From: Catenulispora sp. MAP5-51
Lineage (GTDB): Bacteria; Actinomycetota; Actinomycetes; Streptomycetales; Catenulisporaceae
Direction of reading: 5' to 3'
NCBI RefSeq assembly: GCF_041261205.1
Contig: NZ_JBGCCH010000032.1
Location: forward strand, 53,552-117,551
DNA: 64,000 nt
This document shows positions 35,090-44,900 of this stretch, in pieces. Each line of letters starts with the position of its first letter. Within the stretch, counting starts at the first letter, position 1. The notes below the pieces were generated by a model, which was given only the letters and a program-made list of their open reading frames with translations, had not been told where the DNA came from and ran no database searches. The position numbers and the translations under genes are program-made.

Positions 35090-37993
35090 ATGCAAAAGTT
35101 GATAACTCCCACTGACTACCTGGAGCACACCGGTCCGCCGCTGGGCACGCTGCCTCCGCGCACCGCGCCGGACGGCCTCCCGGCTCTCGATCTGGGTGGA
35201 TGCTGGGGGTTCAGCTGGTCCGCGGACTCAACCGACCTCCCAGAAGGCTTCGAAGCAGGCCGGGGAGAAGCTGCGGCGACTATCGATGTCCCGTCGCATT
35301 GGCAGCTGCAGGGCTGGGGCCGCCCGCAGTACACGAACTCCCAGTACCCGTTCCCCCTCGACGTGCCGCACGTTCCCTTCGAGAACGAAGTCGGCTCCTA
35401 CCGCCGGCTCTTCGAGGTGCCGCAGGCGTGGCGGTCCTCGGGCCGGGTGCTGCTGCGGTTCGAGGGGGTGGACTCCACCGCGGTGGTCTGGGTCAACGGT
35501 GTGCAGCTGGGGCTGCTGGTCGGCTCACGGCTCACGCACGAGTTCGATGTCACCGAGCATCTGAAAGCCGGAGAGAATCTGATCGCGGTGCGGGTACACC
35601 AGTGGTCGGCCTCCAGCTACATCGAAGACCAAGACCAGTGGTGGCTGTCGGGGATCTTCCGCGAGGTGTCGCTGCGGCATCTGCCCACGGGTGTGCCATC
35701 GGACGTGCGAGTCGACACCGACTGGGCGGACGGAGCGGGGTCGATCACCGTGACGGCGGATGTGCCCGGCCGGTTCGAGATCTCCGAGCTCGGCTTCACC
35801 GGCGAGCTCGGCGAGCCGGTGACCATCCAGGGGGTCCTGCCCTGGTCGGCCGAATCGCCCCAGCTGTACGACGTGACCGTCTACGGGCCCAGCGGCGCCG
35901 TGCACGTGCGCACCGGTTTCCGGTCTGTCTCGGTATCCGACGGCGTGTTCCGGGTCAACGGCGCCCGCACGGTGCTGCGGGGCGTCAACCGCCACGACTT
36001 CCATCCGCTGCGGGGGCGGGCTCTCACCCGGCAGGACATGCTCGATGACGTTCTGGCCATCAAGCGGGCCAACCTGAACGCGCTGCGCACCTCCCACTAT
36101 CCGCCGCCCCCCAATCTGCTGCAGCTGTGCGACCAGTACGGGCTCTACGTCATCGACGAGTGCGATCTGGAGACCCACGGATTCATCGACGTCGACCCGG
36201 AGGGAAACCCGGTCGACGACCCGCGCTGGACACAGGCGTTGGTGTCTCGGATGGGCTCGATGGTCACCCGCGACCGCAACCACCCCTGCATCGTGATGTG
36301 GTCGCTGGGCAACGAGGCCGACACCGGCTTCAACTTGGCGGCGATGGCGGCGTGGGCCAAGTCCGCCGATCCGTCCCGGCCGATCCAGTACGAATGCGAT
36401 CGGGAGACCGCCTACACCGATGTGTGGTCCCAGATGTACACGCCTCATCAAGAACTCGCCGCGATCGCGCAGCGGGCGGAGCCGGCCTTGCCGGATCTTG
36501 CCCAGGACGCGCGGCGGCGGGCCAAACCGTACCTGTTGTGCGAATACGGCCACGCGATGGGGAACGGGCCGGGCGGGCTGTTGGAGTACCGCGATTTGAT
36601 CGAATCGTCCCAGCGGTGTGCCGGCGCATTCGTCTGGGAGCTGATCGACCAGGGCCTCACCACCACCGACGCCGCCGGGAACACGATCGTCGGCTACGGC
36701 GGAGATCTCGGCGAGGTGCTGCACTCGGGCAACTTCTGCTGCGACGGCCTTCTGTTCGCCGACCGCTCCCCATCGCCGGGCATGGCGCAGGTGGCGGCGG
36801 TCAACGCCCCGATCCGGCTGGCGTTCGGCACGGACTCGATAGTGATCAGTAGCGCCTACGACCACACGGGCACCGCGAACCTGAGCTACCGATGGACGCT
36901 GACCGACAACGGTATCGAGGTCGACGCCGGGGAGTTGCCTGTCCCCGTACTCGGCCCCGGAGACCAGGCAGATGTCCGCTTCCCTGAAATCCCGCGTGGC
37001 GCCGACTCAGGAGAGCTCGTCTTCACGGTCAGCGTTCAGCTCGCGGCCGAGGCGGCGTGGGCACCGGCCGGGCACGAGATCGCGTTCGCACAGCACGTGG
37101 TGTCGGCAGGGCCGGCGCGTGTCCAGCTTCGCAGTCCCGCGGTGGCTGCCACCGTGTTCCAGCAGGACGGGCCCGACCGCGACAGCAGCCTTGAGCGGAT
37201 CGTCAGCGTCGGTCCGGCCCGCATCGATCGCTACACCGGGATGCTGGTGGAGCTCGGCGGCGTCACGCTGGTCGGCCCCCGGCTCGAGCTGTGGCGCGCC
37301 CCCACCGACAACGACCGGGGCCCCGACGAGGCCACGGCCGTCGCGAGCGCCTGGTCACGGCTGGGTCTGCACCGCCTCACACACCGCCTGACGCACCTGG
37401 ACGTGACCGGCCCGGCAGTGACGGCTGTCATCCGCACCGCCGCCGCGCACCGGCGAGACGCTGTTGTGACGACCTACCGCTGGAGCTCCGATGGTCAACA
37501 GGCGCTGTGCGAAATCACGGTCGAGCCCGTGGGCGACTGGACCGTCCCGGTGGGCCGGATCGGCTGGGTCCTGGAACAACCGCCCGAGCACGACACCGTC
37601 GCCTGGTACGGCGGCGGCCCCGGTGAGGCCTACAGCGACAGCCGTGCCGCCTCCCGCCTGGGCCGCTACGAATCCGCTGTCCCGAGCCTGCACACCCCCT
37701 ACGCCCGCCCCCAGGAAAACGGCCAGCGCCTCGACGTCCGCTGGGCCCAGGTGGGACCGCTGCGCATCACCGGCGATCGTCCGTTCGGCCTCACCGTCAG
37801 CCCCTACAGCCGCCGACAACTCGCCGAAACCGCCCACAACGCGGCGCTACGCCCTGAGGACCGCCTGTTCTGCCACATCGACCTGGCCCAGCACGGTCTG
37901 GGGTCCGCCTCCTGCGGACCTGGCCCACTGCCGGAAGACGTTCTGCTGCTCACGCCTCAGACATTCACCCTCGCGATGGAAGTTGCTCCGTGA
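35090..37993 (+). CDS. GH2 beta-galactosidase
   Basis: A 967-residue cytoplasmic enzyme of the LacZ type that hydrolyses beta-galactosides. The sugar-binding jelly roll (about 40-195), Ig-like domain, TIM barrel (about 290-590) and C-terminal beta-galactosidase small chain are all present. The acid/base Glu is E409 in MWSLGNEADTG and the nucleophile E485 in LLCEYGHAMGN; the RHDFHPLRGRA segment (301-311) is also typical. The ATG at 35090 was preferred over a TTG at 35051, which lies inside the operator. The stop overlaps the fucosidase start (GTGA). No signal peptide: its substrates are imported. Confidence 0.95.
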   Translation: MQKLITPTDYLEHTGPPLGTLPPRTAPDGLPALDLGGCWGFSWSADSTDLPEGFEAGRGEAAATIDVPSHWQLQGWGRPQYTNSQYPFPLDVPHVPFENEVGSYRRLFEVPQAWRSSGRVLLRFEGVDSTAVVWVNGVQLGLLVGSRLTHEFDVTEHLKAGENLIAVRVHQWSASSYIEDQDQWWLSGIFREVSLRHLPTGVPSDVRVDTDWADGAGSITVTADVPGRFEISELGFTGELGEPVTIQGVLPWSAESPQLYDVTVYGPSGAVHVRTGFRSVSVSDGVFRVNGARTVLRGVNRHDFHPLRGRALTRQDMLDDVLAIKRANLNALRTSHYPPPPNLLQLCDQYGLYVIDECDLETHGFIDVDPEGNPVDDPRWTQALVSRMGSMVTRDRNHPCIVMWSLGNEADTGFNLAAMAAWAKSADPSRPIQYECDRETAYTDVWSQMYTPHQELAAIAQRAEPALPDLAQDARRRAKPYLLCEYGHAMGNGPGGLLEYRDLIESSQRCAGAFVWELIDQGLTTTDAAGNTIVGYGGDLGEVLHSGNFCCDGLLFADRSPSPGMAQVAAVNAPIRLAFGTDSIVISSAYDHTGTANLSYRWTLTDNGIEVDAGELPVPVLGPGDQADVRFPEIPRGADSGELVFTVSVQLAAEAAWAPAGHEIAFAQHVVSAGPARVQLRSPAVAATVFQQDGPDRDSSLERIVSVGPARIDRYTGMLVELGGVTLVGPRLELWRAPTDNDRGPDEATAVASAWSRLGLHRLTHRLTHLDVTGPAVTAVIRTAAAHRRDAVVTTYRWSSDGQQALCEITVEPVGDWTVPVGRIGWVLEQPPEHDTVAWYGGGPGEAYSDSRAASRLGRYESAVPSLHTPYARPQENGQRLDVRWAQVGPLRITGDRPFGLTVSPYSRRQLAETAHNAALRPEDRLFCHIDLAQHGLGSASCGPGPLPEDVLLLTPQTFTLAMEVAP

Positions 37994-39252
37994 ACATCGA
38001 CGAATGGCAGGACCTGAAGTTCGGCGTCATCATCCACTGGGGGCCGTACAGCCAGTGGGGCGTGTTCGAGAGCTGGACGCTGTGCCAGGAACCCGATCCG
38101 TGGTGTGCCCGGCCGGCGCAGTGGGCCGACGACCCGGCCGGCTACCAGAAGGCATATGAGATGCTGCCGGACACCTTCGACGCACCCGCCTTCGACCCGG
38201 GGTCCTGGGCAGCGTCCTGCGCTGCTGCGGGAATGAAGTACGCGGTGTTCACCACCAAACACCACGACGGGTTCGCCATGTATGACACGGCACTGTCGGA
38301 ATACAAGGTGACCAACACCCCGCTGGGTCGCGATGTGACCAGAGAGGTCTTCGACGCGTTCCGCGCGCGGGGAGTGAGCGCGGGGGTCTACTTTTCCAAG
38401 CCCGACTGGCACAGCGACGACTACTGGATCCGCGACCGTCCCCACCCCGACCGCTTCGCCAACTACTCCCCCGCCGAGGAACCGGCCCGATGGCAGCGGT
38501 TCAAGGACTTCACCCACGGCCAGATCAGGGAACTGCTGTCCGGCTACGGCCCGGTCGACATCCTCTGGCTCGACGGCGGCTGGGTCCGCGAACCCCGTGA
38601 GGACCTGGACATGCCCGCCCTGGCCACCGAGGCGCGCAGCCTGCAACCGCAGATCCTGGTCGTCGACCGCGAGGTCCACGGCCCGCAGGAGGCGTACCGC
38701 ACCCCCGAGCAGACGCTGCCCGACGAAGTCCAGCCGTTCCCCTGGGAGAGCTGCATAACGCTCGGCCCGATGTGGTACACCGCAGGCCCAGACGAAACAT
38801 ACAAGTCGGTGACCGAAATCGTGCACCTGCTGTGCCGAGTCACAGTACGCGGCGGGAACCTCCTGCTGGGACTGGGACCGGACCACACCGGCGCCATCCC
38901 GGATGCGGTCCACCAACGACTGGCCGGGATCGGCGCGTGGCTCGACGTCCACGGAGGCGCGATCTACGGCACCAGGCCGATCGCTCCATTCGAACGCGAC
39001 GGCCTGCTGTTCACGGCTAAAGATCGCGATGTGTACGCCATCGGGCTGTTGGCGGCTGAACAAGATCTGCCCACCGAGATCAGCTTCCACTGGCCCGGCG
39101 AAAAGCCAGAACGCGTGGACCTTCTCGGAGTCGACGATGCCGTCGCCTGGCGCTGGCAGGCTTCCCTCGACACGCACGGCAGCCAGATGATCTCGGTAAC
39201 GATGCCGAAAGCCTTGATCGAGCACGCGTATGTACTCGCCCTTCGTTACTGA
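37990..39252 (+). CDS. GH29 alpha-L-fucosidase
   Basis: A 420-residue cytoplasmic alpha-L-fucosidase. It opens with KFGVIIHWGPYSQWG (10-24) and has the KYAVFTTKHHDGFAMYDT block (83-100), both strong GH29 signatures. The nucleophile is D195 in DILWLDGGW. The acid/base residue is less certain, as usual in this family. The GTG start overlaps the GH2 stop, so fucosidase and galactosidase are made together. This points to a substrate carrying both beta-galactose and alpha-fucose, or alpha-galactosyl residues, since some GH29 members tolerate these. Confidence 0.9.
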   Translation: MNIDEWQDLKFGVIIHWGPYSQWGVFESWTLCQEPDPWCARPAQWADDPAGYQKAYEMLPDTFDAPAFDPGSWAASCAAAGMKYAVFTTKHHDGFAMYDTALSEYKVTNTPLGRDVTREVFDAFRARGVSAGVYFSKPDWHSDDYWIRDRPHPDRFANYSPAEEPARWQRFKDFTHGQIRELLSGYGPVDILWLDGGWVREPREDLDMPALATEARSLQPQILVVDREVHGPQEAYRTPEQTLPDEVQPFPWESCITLGPMWYTAGPDETYKSVTEIVHLLCRVTVRGGNLLLGLGPDHTGAIPDAVHQRLAGIGAWLDVHGGAIYGTRPIAPFERDGLLFTAKDRDVYAIGLLAAEQDLPTEISFHWPGEKPERVDLLGVDDAVAWRWQASLDTHGSQMISVTMPKALIEHAYVLALRY

Positions 39253-39289
39253 CATCCGTGCCCTCACACCGCTCGGATCGTCCAGTCGG

Positions 39290-39439
39290 CCGCAGGGCGG
39301 GCCACCGCTGCTGTTCGAGCACGCCGGGCACGAATGCGTGCCGATGGTCGTGTGCTCCACGTGCGCGGAACCGGTGACAGTCGAGACGCTGATACCGGTT
39401 CCGGGGCCCGGAGCGCGGGGCCCGGAGCGCGGGCCGTTC
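39290..39439 (+). pseudogene. Possible HxlR-type regulator C-terminal relic
   Basis: The plus strand reads LLFEHAGHECVPMVVCSTCA, then EPVTVETLIPVPGPGAR. This resembles the C-terminus of HxlR-family winged-helix proteins (H--CGH...VVCS-CGEPV--R-V---PGPGA). The DNA-binding part is not present, so if the call is right it is a fragment. A 14-base tandem duplication (39403-39416 and 39417-39430) sits at its end. Low confidence. Confidence 0.3.
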
Positions 39440-39459
39440 GGGGAACAACGGTCGTGGCG

Positions 39460-40986
39460 TCACGGCCTTTGCCCTTTTGAAGGACCGTCATCGTACTTGT
39501 GCATGTACATGCGCACGTCCGCCGCGTTGATGACGTCCGTGGCCGAGCGGTGGTCGCGGATGTCGGCCCAGCCGACGCTGGCTCCGATCGGCGTGTCCGG
39601 CGCGATGTCGTTCCAGTCGGCTGCGGCGAGCAGCGCGGTGGCACGGGCGCCGATGATGTGGGCGTCACTCAGCGAGGTGTCGGGAAGGATGATGACGAAC
39701 TCGTCTCCGCCGTAGCGCGCGATGAGGTCCCCGTCCCGCAAGGCTGAGGCCAGGATGTCGCCGACCCGGCGCAGGACGTTGTCGCCGCCGATGTGACCGT
39801 GAACCGTGTTGACCTCCTTGAACCGGTCCAGGTCCAGTACCCCGACGGCGGCCGGGCGGCCGGAGTCGATCAACTCGGCCAGCCGCTGGTCGAGGTGGCG
39901 CCGGTTCGGCAACCCCGTGAGCGGATCGGTCAGCGCCTGCGCCGCGTAGCCGGCCAGAGTCGTCTCCAGCATCGCCGGGTCCGGGCCGCGCACTACCCGG
40001 TTGGCCAGGGAACGCTGGATGAGGAACAGCCGCTGACTCATGAGGCGGAAGGACTGCCGCTCGGCGGCGAGCGCCCCGGCGTGGTCACCGATGGCCGAGT
40101 GGGCGATGGATCGCAGCCGGTAGTGCTCGGCGGCGTATGCTTCGCTGTCCACGTCGAGAGAGTCGAAGAAGGCCAGCGCCGCTGTCGGCCGCCCTGCGGC
40201 GATCGCCATGCACGCCAATACCTTGCGCTTCCTGAGCTCGGGGAACATCGGCCCGACCGGCGGTGCCAACCTTCGCGGATCCACCCCCGGTTCGCCACCG
40301 AGCACCAGCAGCCGGGCCAGCGCGTAGGAGGCGTTCATCTTGTCCCAGAACGACAAGGTAGTGAACTCCACGGACTCCTCGGCGCGCACGACCCGTGCGA
40401 TCTCCTCCAGCTGGCGAACGCAGGCGTCCGTGTCTCCGATATCGTCCAACAGCAGCGCGGCGGTCAGCCTGGGGGTCAGATTGCTGGCCAGCACGGGCCA
40501 CCGGCCGACCGCCTGCTCCTCGCAGCGGACCAGGGAGGACGTGGCCGCCTCGGGCAGCCCGATCCAGGCTTGGCAGTACGACAGTGCGCGCCAGGCGAAT
40601 GCGGACAGATACGTCGGCGTCGCCGCTGAGTCCAGCGCCTGCTCCCCGTCCAGCAGGTGCTGCAAGGCCGCGTCCCAGTCCCCGTTGAACCGGGAACCGG
40701 CAGCAGCCTCTGTATGGAACAGCCCCAATGCCACAGGCTCGGCGACAAGTTCGACGGCTTGGAGGGCGTCCTGCTCCGCTTCGAGGTACTCCTGTCCGGC
40801 GTCGTCGAGGTCGAGCAGCGCCGACATGCGCATTACCGAAGCCACAGCGCGCTCATCGGCATCGCTGGACTCCTGGAGTATGCGCTCGGACTGCGTCAGC
40901 AAAGCTCGGATGCCACCGGTGTTCTTCAGCTCGACCAGCGTGTCGCTCGAACCGGGAAGCCGGTCTCGGTCGTCGCTTCCGTTCAC
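39460..40986 (-). CDS. Diguanylate cyclase with TPR-like N-terminal region
   Basis: A 508-residue cytoplasmic protein making cyclic di-GMP from GTP. The N-terminal ~330 residues are all alpha, with TPR-like helices (ALGLFHTEAAAGSRFNGDWD, AALAFFDSLDVDSEAYAAEHYRL) and no membrane span. The GGDEF domain begins near 350 (TDPLTGLPNRRHLDQRL). It has an intact active site, GGDEF at 426-430, and an inhibitory I-site RDGD at 417-420. It is convergent with the fucosidase gene and shares no operon. A ~90-bp relic of a similar GGDEF region is present at 19.1 kb. Confidence 0.9.
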   Translation of the reverse strand: MNGSDDRDRLPGSSDTLVELKNTGGIRALLTQSERILQESSDADERAVASVMRMSALLDLDDAGQEYLEAEQDALQAVELVAEPVALGLFHTEAAAGSRFNGDWDAALQHLLDGEQALDSAATPTYLSAFAWRALSYCQAWIGLPEAATSSLVRCEEQAVGRWPVLASNLTPRLTAALLLDDIGDTDACVRQLEEIARVVRAEESVEFTTLSFWDKMNASYALARLLVLGGEPGVDPRRLAPPVGPMFPELRKRKVLACMAIAAGRPTAALAFFDSLDVDSEAYAAEHYRLRSIAHSAIGDHAGALAAERQSFRLMSQRLFLIQRSLANRVVRGPDPAMLETTLAGYAAQALTDPLTGLPNRRHLDQRLAELIDSGRPAAVGVLDLDRFKEVNTVHGHIGGDNVLRRVGDILASALRDGDLIARYGGDEFVIILPDTSLSDAHIIGARATALLAAADWNDIAPDTPIGASVGWADIRDHRSATDVINAADVRMYMHKYDDGPSKGQRP

Positions 40987-41096
40987 AGCTCACACCTCCT
41001 CGCTGCAAACCCCGGCCTCGAAGGCTAACCGTCGATCGCGGGGTCCGCAGCTTGAAGGGTGCGTGTGGGGGACGGGCTGCGCCGTCGAACAGGTCG

Positions 41097-41750
41097 TCAG
41101 TGACGCCGGTGCTTCAGTCGCCGTGCACGCAGGAGGAACAGCGTTCCGAGCCCGATCACGCCGGTGGCGATCAGGGCCGGGAACAAGATGTTCGCGCCGG
41201 TGTGGGCCAGCGGCGCCTTGCCCGCAGCGGCGGCCGAAGTCGGGGACTCGGACGCGGACGCGGTGTGTGACGGGCTGCGGGTCACGCCGAGCTCATTGCC
41301 TCCGTCGCCGCTGTTGCTCAGGCGAGGGCTCGAATGCGGGGAGGCGGAAGGCTTGGAGCTGGTGTGGGCGCTGGGACTGGCGTTGTGAGTCGCGCTGTTG
41401 CTGGAACTCTTGCTGGAACCGGGGCTGGTGGGCCCGGTGCTCGTCCCGGTCGAAGGGAAGTTGAGGTCGCCTGCGCATCCGGTGAACTTCCCCACCGGGC
41501 ACAGTTGGCGCATCTCGTGGTCGTAGCCCAGATTGTGGCCGAACTCGTGGACCGCGGCTGTGGTGTCGCCACCGCTGACTGTTCCCTCCTGGAACCAGGT
41601 GGTCAGGCCGCCGACCAGGCCGAAGCTCCACCAAGGGCTGGCACCGGCGCCGGGCATGACGATCGACAGGCGGTCACAGCTGACGCCGGTCGGCAGGTTC
41701 TGGCGCGCCTGATCGGCGACTTTGCCGGTGTCACAGCTGGAGCAACGGCG
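41097..41750 (-). pseudogene. Metalloprotease with LAHTG wall anchor, 5'-truncated
   Basis: The reading frame begins mid-domain (CDTGKVADQARQNLPTG...) and contains the zinc motif HEFGHNLGYDH (HExxHxxGxxH), of the metzincin class. A Ser/Thr/Pro-rich stalk follows, then a sortase signal LAHTG, a hydrophobic span (LFPALIATGVIGLGTLFLL) and a basic tail. LAxTG is the form used by class E sortases of high-GC Gram-positives. The pro-region, signal peptide and first part of the catalytic domain are missing; upstream sequence in frame is Arg-rich with no signal peptide. I read it as a gene that lost its 5' end. Confidence 0.6.
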
Positions 41751-41787
41751 GCGCCAACCAGAAGTGGGCCCTGCCGTAGCACTCCGT

Positions 41788-41821
41788 CTGCGGACCGCGG
41801 CCAAGGCCGCGGTCCGCAGAC
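41788..41821. repeat. 34-bp near-loopless palindrome
   Basis: TCTGCGGACCGCGGCC (41788-41803) and its full complement (41806-41821) are separated only by AA. It lies between the truncated metalloprotease and the terminator of the GH31 gene. It may be a second terminator or the scar of whatever removed the protease 5' end. Confidence 0.6.
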
Positions 41822-41901
41822 CGCGCCAACTGCTCAATCGGTCAAGACTGCAACGCACCATGCTCCGGCCGACCGTGCTCTCCACACGGTCCAGTTCATG
41901 C

Positions 41902-41940
41902 GGGCGCGGAGGATGGCTCGCTCAGCCACCCTCCGCGCCC
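41902..41940 (-). terminator. Terminator of the GH31 gene
   Basis: GGGCGCGGAGG-A-TGGCT (41902-41918) pairs with AGCCA-C-CCTCCGCGCCC (41924-41940) with one mismatch. It begins 24 bp past the GH31 stop on the minus strand. Confidence 0.75.
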
Positions 41941-41963
41941 GGTCCCCTCCTGGTCCGGTCAGC

Positions 41964-44900
41964 TCAACTTACGAACTCCCACTGCTGATTACGCCCTCCC
42001 CAGCAGCTCCAAAGAGTCCAGCGGCGTACCGTTGCCGCTGCGCCGTCGCAGGTGTCGAGCGGCACCGGTGTGCCGCTCGCACTGGAACCGCCGTTCACGT
42101 CCAGGCACCTGTCGAGTGCCTGCACGGTTCCGCTACTGGGCATGGTCGAGGTCTGCTTGTTCGAGCCCTTACTGGCGACGCCGGTGATCTTCCCGCTCGG
42201 GCCTGTGCCTGTGCCGGAGCTGTACGAGACAGTGGTCCCGGCCGAGGTCGGCAGCGAGGCCGTGGTGACGGTGAGCACCTGGTGATCAGCGTCGTAGGAC
42301 GTGCCGGCCGGGGCGCCCCCGTTGACGCTGACCTGGTCCGGTGCGGCGGCCACGTTGTGGAACTTCACGGTCCAGGTCCGGTTCGCCACCGCACCGTTGT
42401 ACGTGCCGGCCATCGGGTTGATGGTCAGGGTGTTGCCGGCGTCGCTATAGCTGATCCCGGTGGTGGCCGACGGCGCCGGGTTGGCCGGGGTGGTCTGGCT
42501 GGTGCCGTCGTCCTCATAGACGCTGAACTGGCCGTCGCCGCCGGTCGCCACGTCCACGGTCACCTGGTCCAGCGGATTCTGGGCGTCGTTGTCGACGTAG
42601 TTGGTGCGGGTGGGCATGATGCCGCCGGCCTTGATGAACACCGGCATGGTGTCCAGGGTGGTGCTCACGGAGGCGGTGGCGGGACCGGTGTACGTCTTGC
42701 CGGTGAAGTAGTCCGTCCACGTGCCCGGCGGGAACCACACGTCGGTGCTCACCGTCCCGGTCCCCGGCGTGGTGACCGGGGCCACCAGCACGTTGTCGCC
42801 GTAGGTGTACTCGGTCGGGTTGCTGTACGACTCGTCGTACTTCGGCCAGTTCAGGTACAGCGCCCGCACCATCGGCAGCCCGTCGATCGTGGCCTCGTGC
42901 GCAAGCGTGTAGGTGTACGGCACCAGCTGCTCCCGCAACCGCAGGAACTTCGTCGCCGAGTCCGCCGCCGCGGGCGAGTTGTACTTCGGATCCGTGGTGT
43001 CACGGTATTCCCACGGAAGCCGGTGTCCGTGGTCGGAGTGCAGCCGGTCGATCGGTTGGAAGGCGCCCAGCTGCACCGAGCGTGCGTACAGATCGGGGTC
43101 GTCCCATCCGTTGGAGGCGTTCGCAGAGTCCTGGCCGTATCCGCCGATGTCGTGGCTGACATACGGCAGGCCGATCCCGGCGCTCTCGACCGCGGTGTAC
43201 TTGGCTTCGAAGGCGAGCATCGCCCAGGTCGGGTCGATGTCCATGGTCTGGTTCATCGTGTACCGGTGCTCGGCCCAGGCCAGCGAAGCGCCGGGGGCGA
43301 AGTCCCCGTAGTTGGAACCGTTGCTGCCGATCCGGGCGAAGGTGTAGGCACGCTGGCCGAGCGCGTTGCCGTGCACCTGGTAGCGGGAGGAGTTGTAGGT
43401 GTCCGCGGAGACGTCGACATCGGGCGTGGCGGTCTCGCCGTCGGAACTGTCCAGCCACCACAGCGGCTTGCCGTAGTTCTGCTCGATGGTCGAGTGCAGG
43501 TCGAAGTAGGCCTTCTCCTGCTTGGGATCGCGCAGGTTGAACAGCCCGCAGGCCGTGTCCGTCCCGGACCCGTCGCAGTTGTGCGGTTGCAGAGAGCCGC
43601 CGGCGGTGTCCAGCGTGGCCTGCAGCTGCGGATCGGCCGGGTACGTGTCGTCGCCCGTGCCGATCGCGGAGTGGACGTTCAGCACCGGTTGCAGCCCCTG
43701 CGACTTCTCCCAGTCGAACAGTGCCTTGGGGTCGGGGAAGTAGCTGGGATTGAACTCCCACCCCGCCCAGGGGCTCGGAGACTTCCAGTCGGTGTCGGTG
43801 ACCAACTGGTCGAGCGGGACCTTGTTCTTCCGGAAGGCCGGGAGCAGGTCGTTCTGATAGTCCGCCAGACTGTAGTTGTACCAGCGGCTGTACCAGACCC
43901 CGAACGCCGAGCGGGGCAACAGCGGCGCCGGCCCCGTCAGGTCGTGGAAGTCCTTCAGCGCCTGCTTGTAGTCGTTGCCGTAGCCGAACAGGTAGCCGTC
44001 CTGATACGGCTGTCCGCCGTGGTCCGGGCGCGAATCGACCGTACCGTCGGAGTTGATCAATCCGGTGTCGGTGTCATCCATCAGGTACCAGCCGTTGCGC
44101 GACAGGATCCCGTCGGCCACCGGTGCGGGACCGGCCAGCAGGTCCAGCGAGTTGCGGTAGCCGCCGAGGTTGGCGGACGCGGCGGGAGTCGGATAGGACG
44201 CGTCGAGCGAGGTGACGGCGATCGAGTCGATGTTGCTCTGACACGAGGGCGAACCACATGAAAGGGACAGCGACGAGGTCCCGGCCGGCAGGGACACAGT
44301 GGTGCTGGAGACCGCCCAGGTGTTCCAGTCCGCAGTAGGCGGCAGGTCCACGGGGGTTTGGGCGCCGTTGGCCGTCAGGGTGACGGCCCGGTCCGCGGTC
44401 TGCCCGTCCTTACCTGCGGCGTTGGCGTACCGGAACTGCACCGCGTACTGGCCTGCTGCCGGGACGTTCGACACCTGCCAGTTGATCGAGGCGCCGGTCG
44501 TCTGGAAACCGCCGACGTATCCGTTGCCGGTGAAGCCGCTGGAGTAGTAAGGAGCCAGATCGGACTTCGAGTCTGGGTTGCCGGCGATGGTGGCGCCGCC
44601 GTGCAGGGTCAGCCCTTCTGCCTCGCAACCGTTGCCGTAGTCGCAGGTGCTGGGAAAGCTGGGATGGACGGCCGGAGCGCCGTTGCCGAGGTCCAAACTC
44701 AGGTTGGCCGCGTTGAACGGGCCGGAGTTCTCTCGGTACCGGAGCGTCAGCGCCGAGGTCTTGATGATCCGGTAGCCGTCGTCGGAGACGGAGGTGGTGA
44801 ACGCGGTGGCGGGCATGGACCGGTTGACCGCGTTGAAGGTCGGGCGGTCCTGGAACCCGCCGTCGCCCGCGTACTCCAGCCGGATCAGCGTGGGCGACTC

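Noticed and set aside
39403..39430. Tandem 14-bp repeat GGGGCCCGGAGCGC as a regulatory element
   Set aside because: Only two copies in GC-rich sequence between convergent genes; more likely slippage than function.
41334..44261. A 975-codon open frame on the plus strand opposite the GH31 gene
   Set aside because: It lacks domain features and has the Val/Gly/Arg-rich composition of an antisense frame in GC-rich DNA; the minus-strand GH31 reading has clear catalytic motifs.
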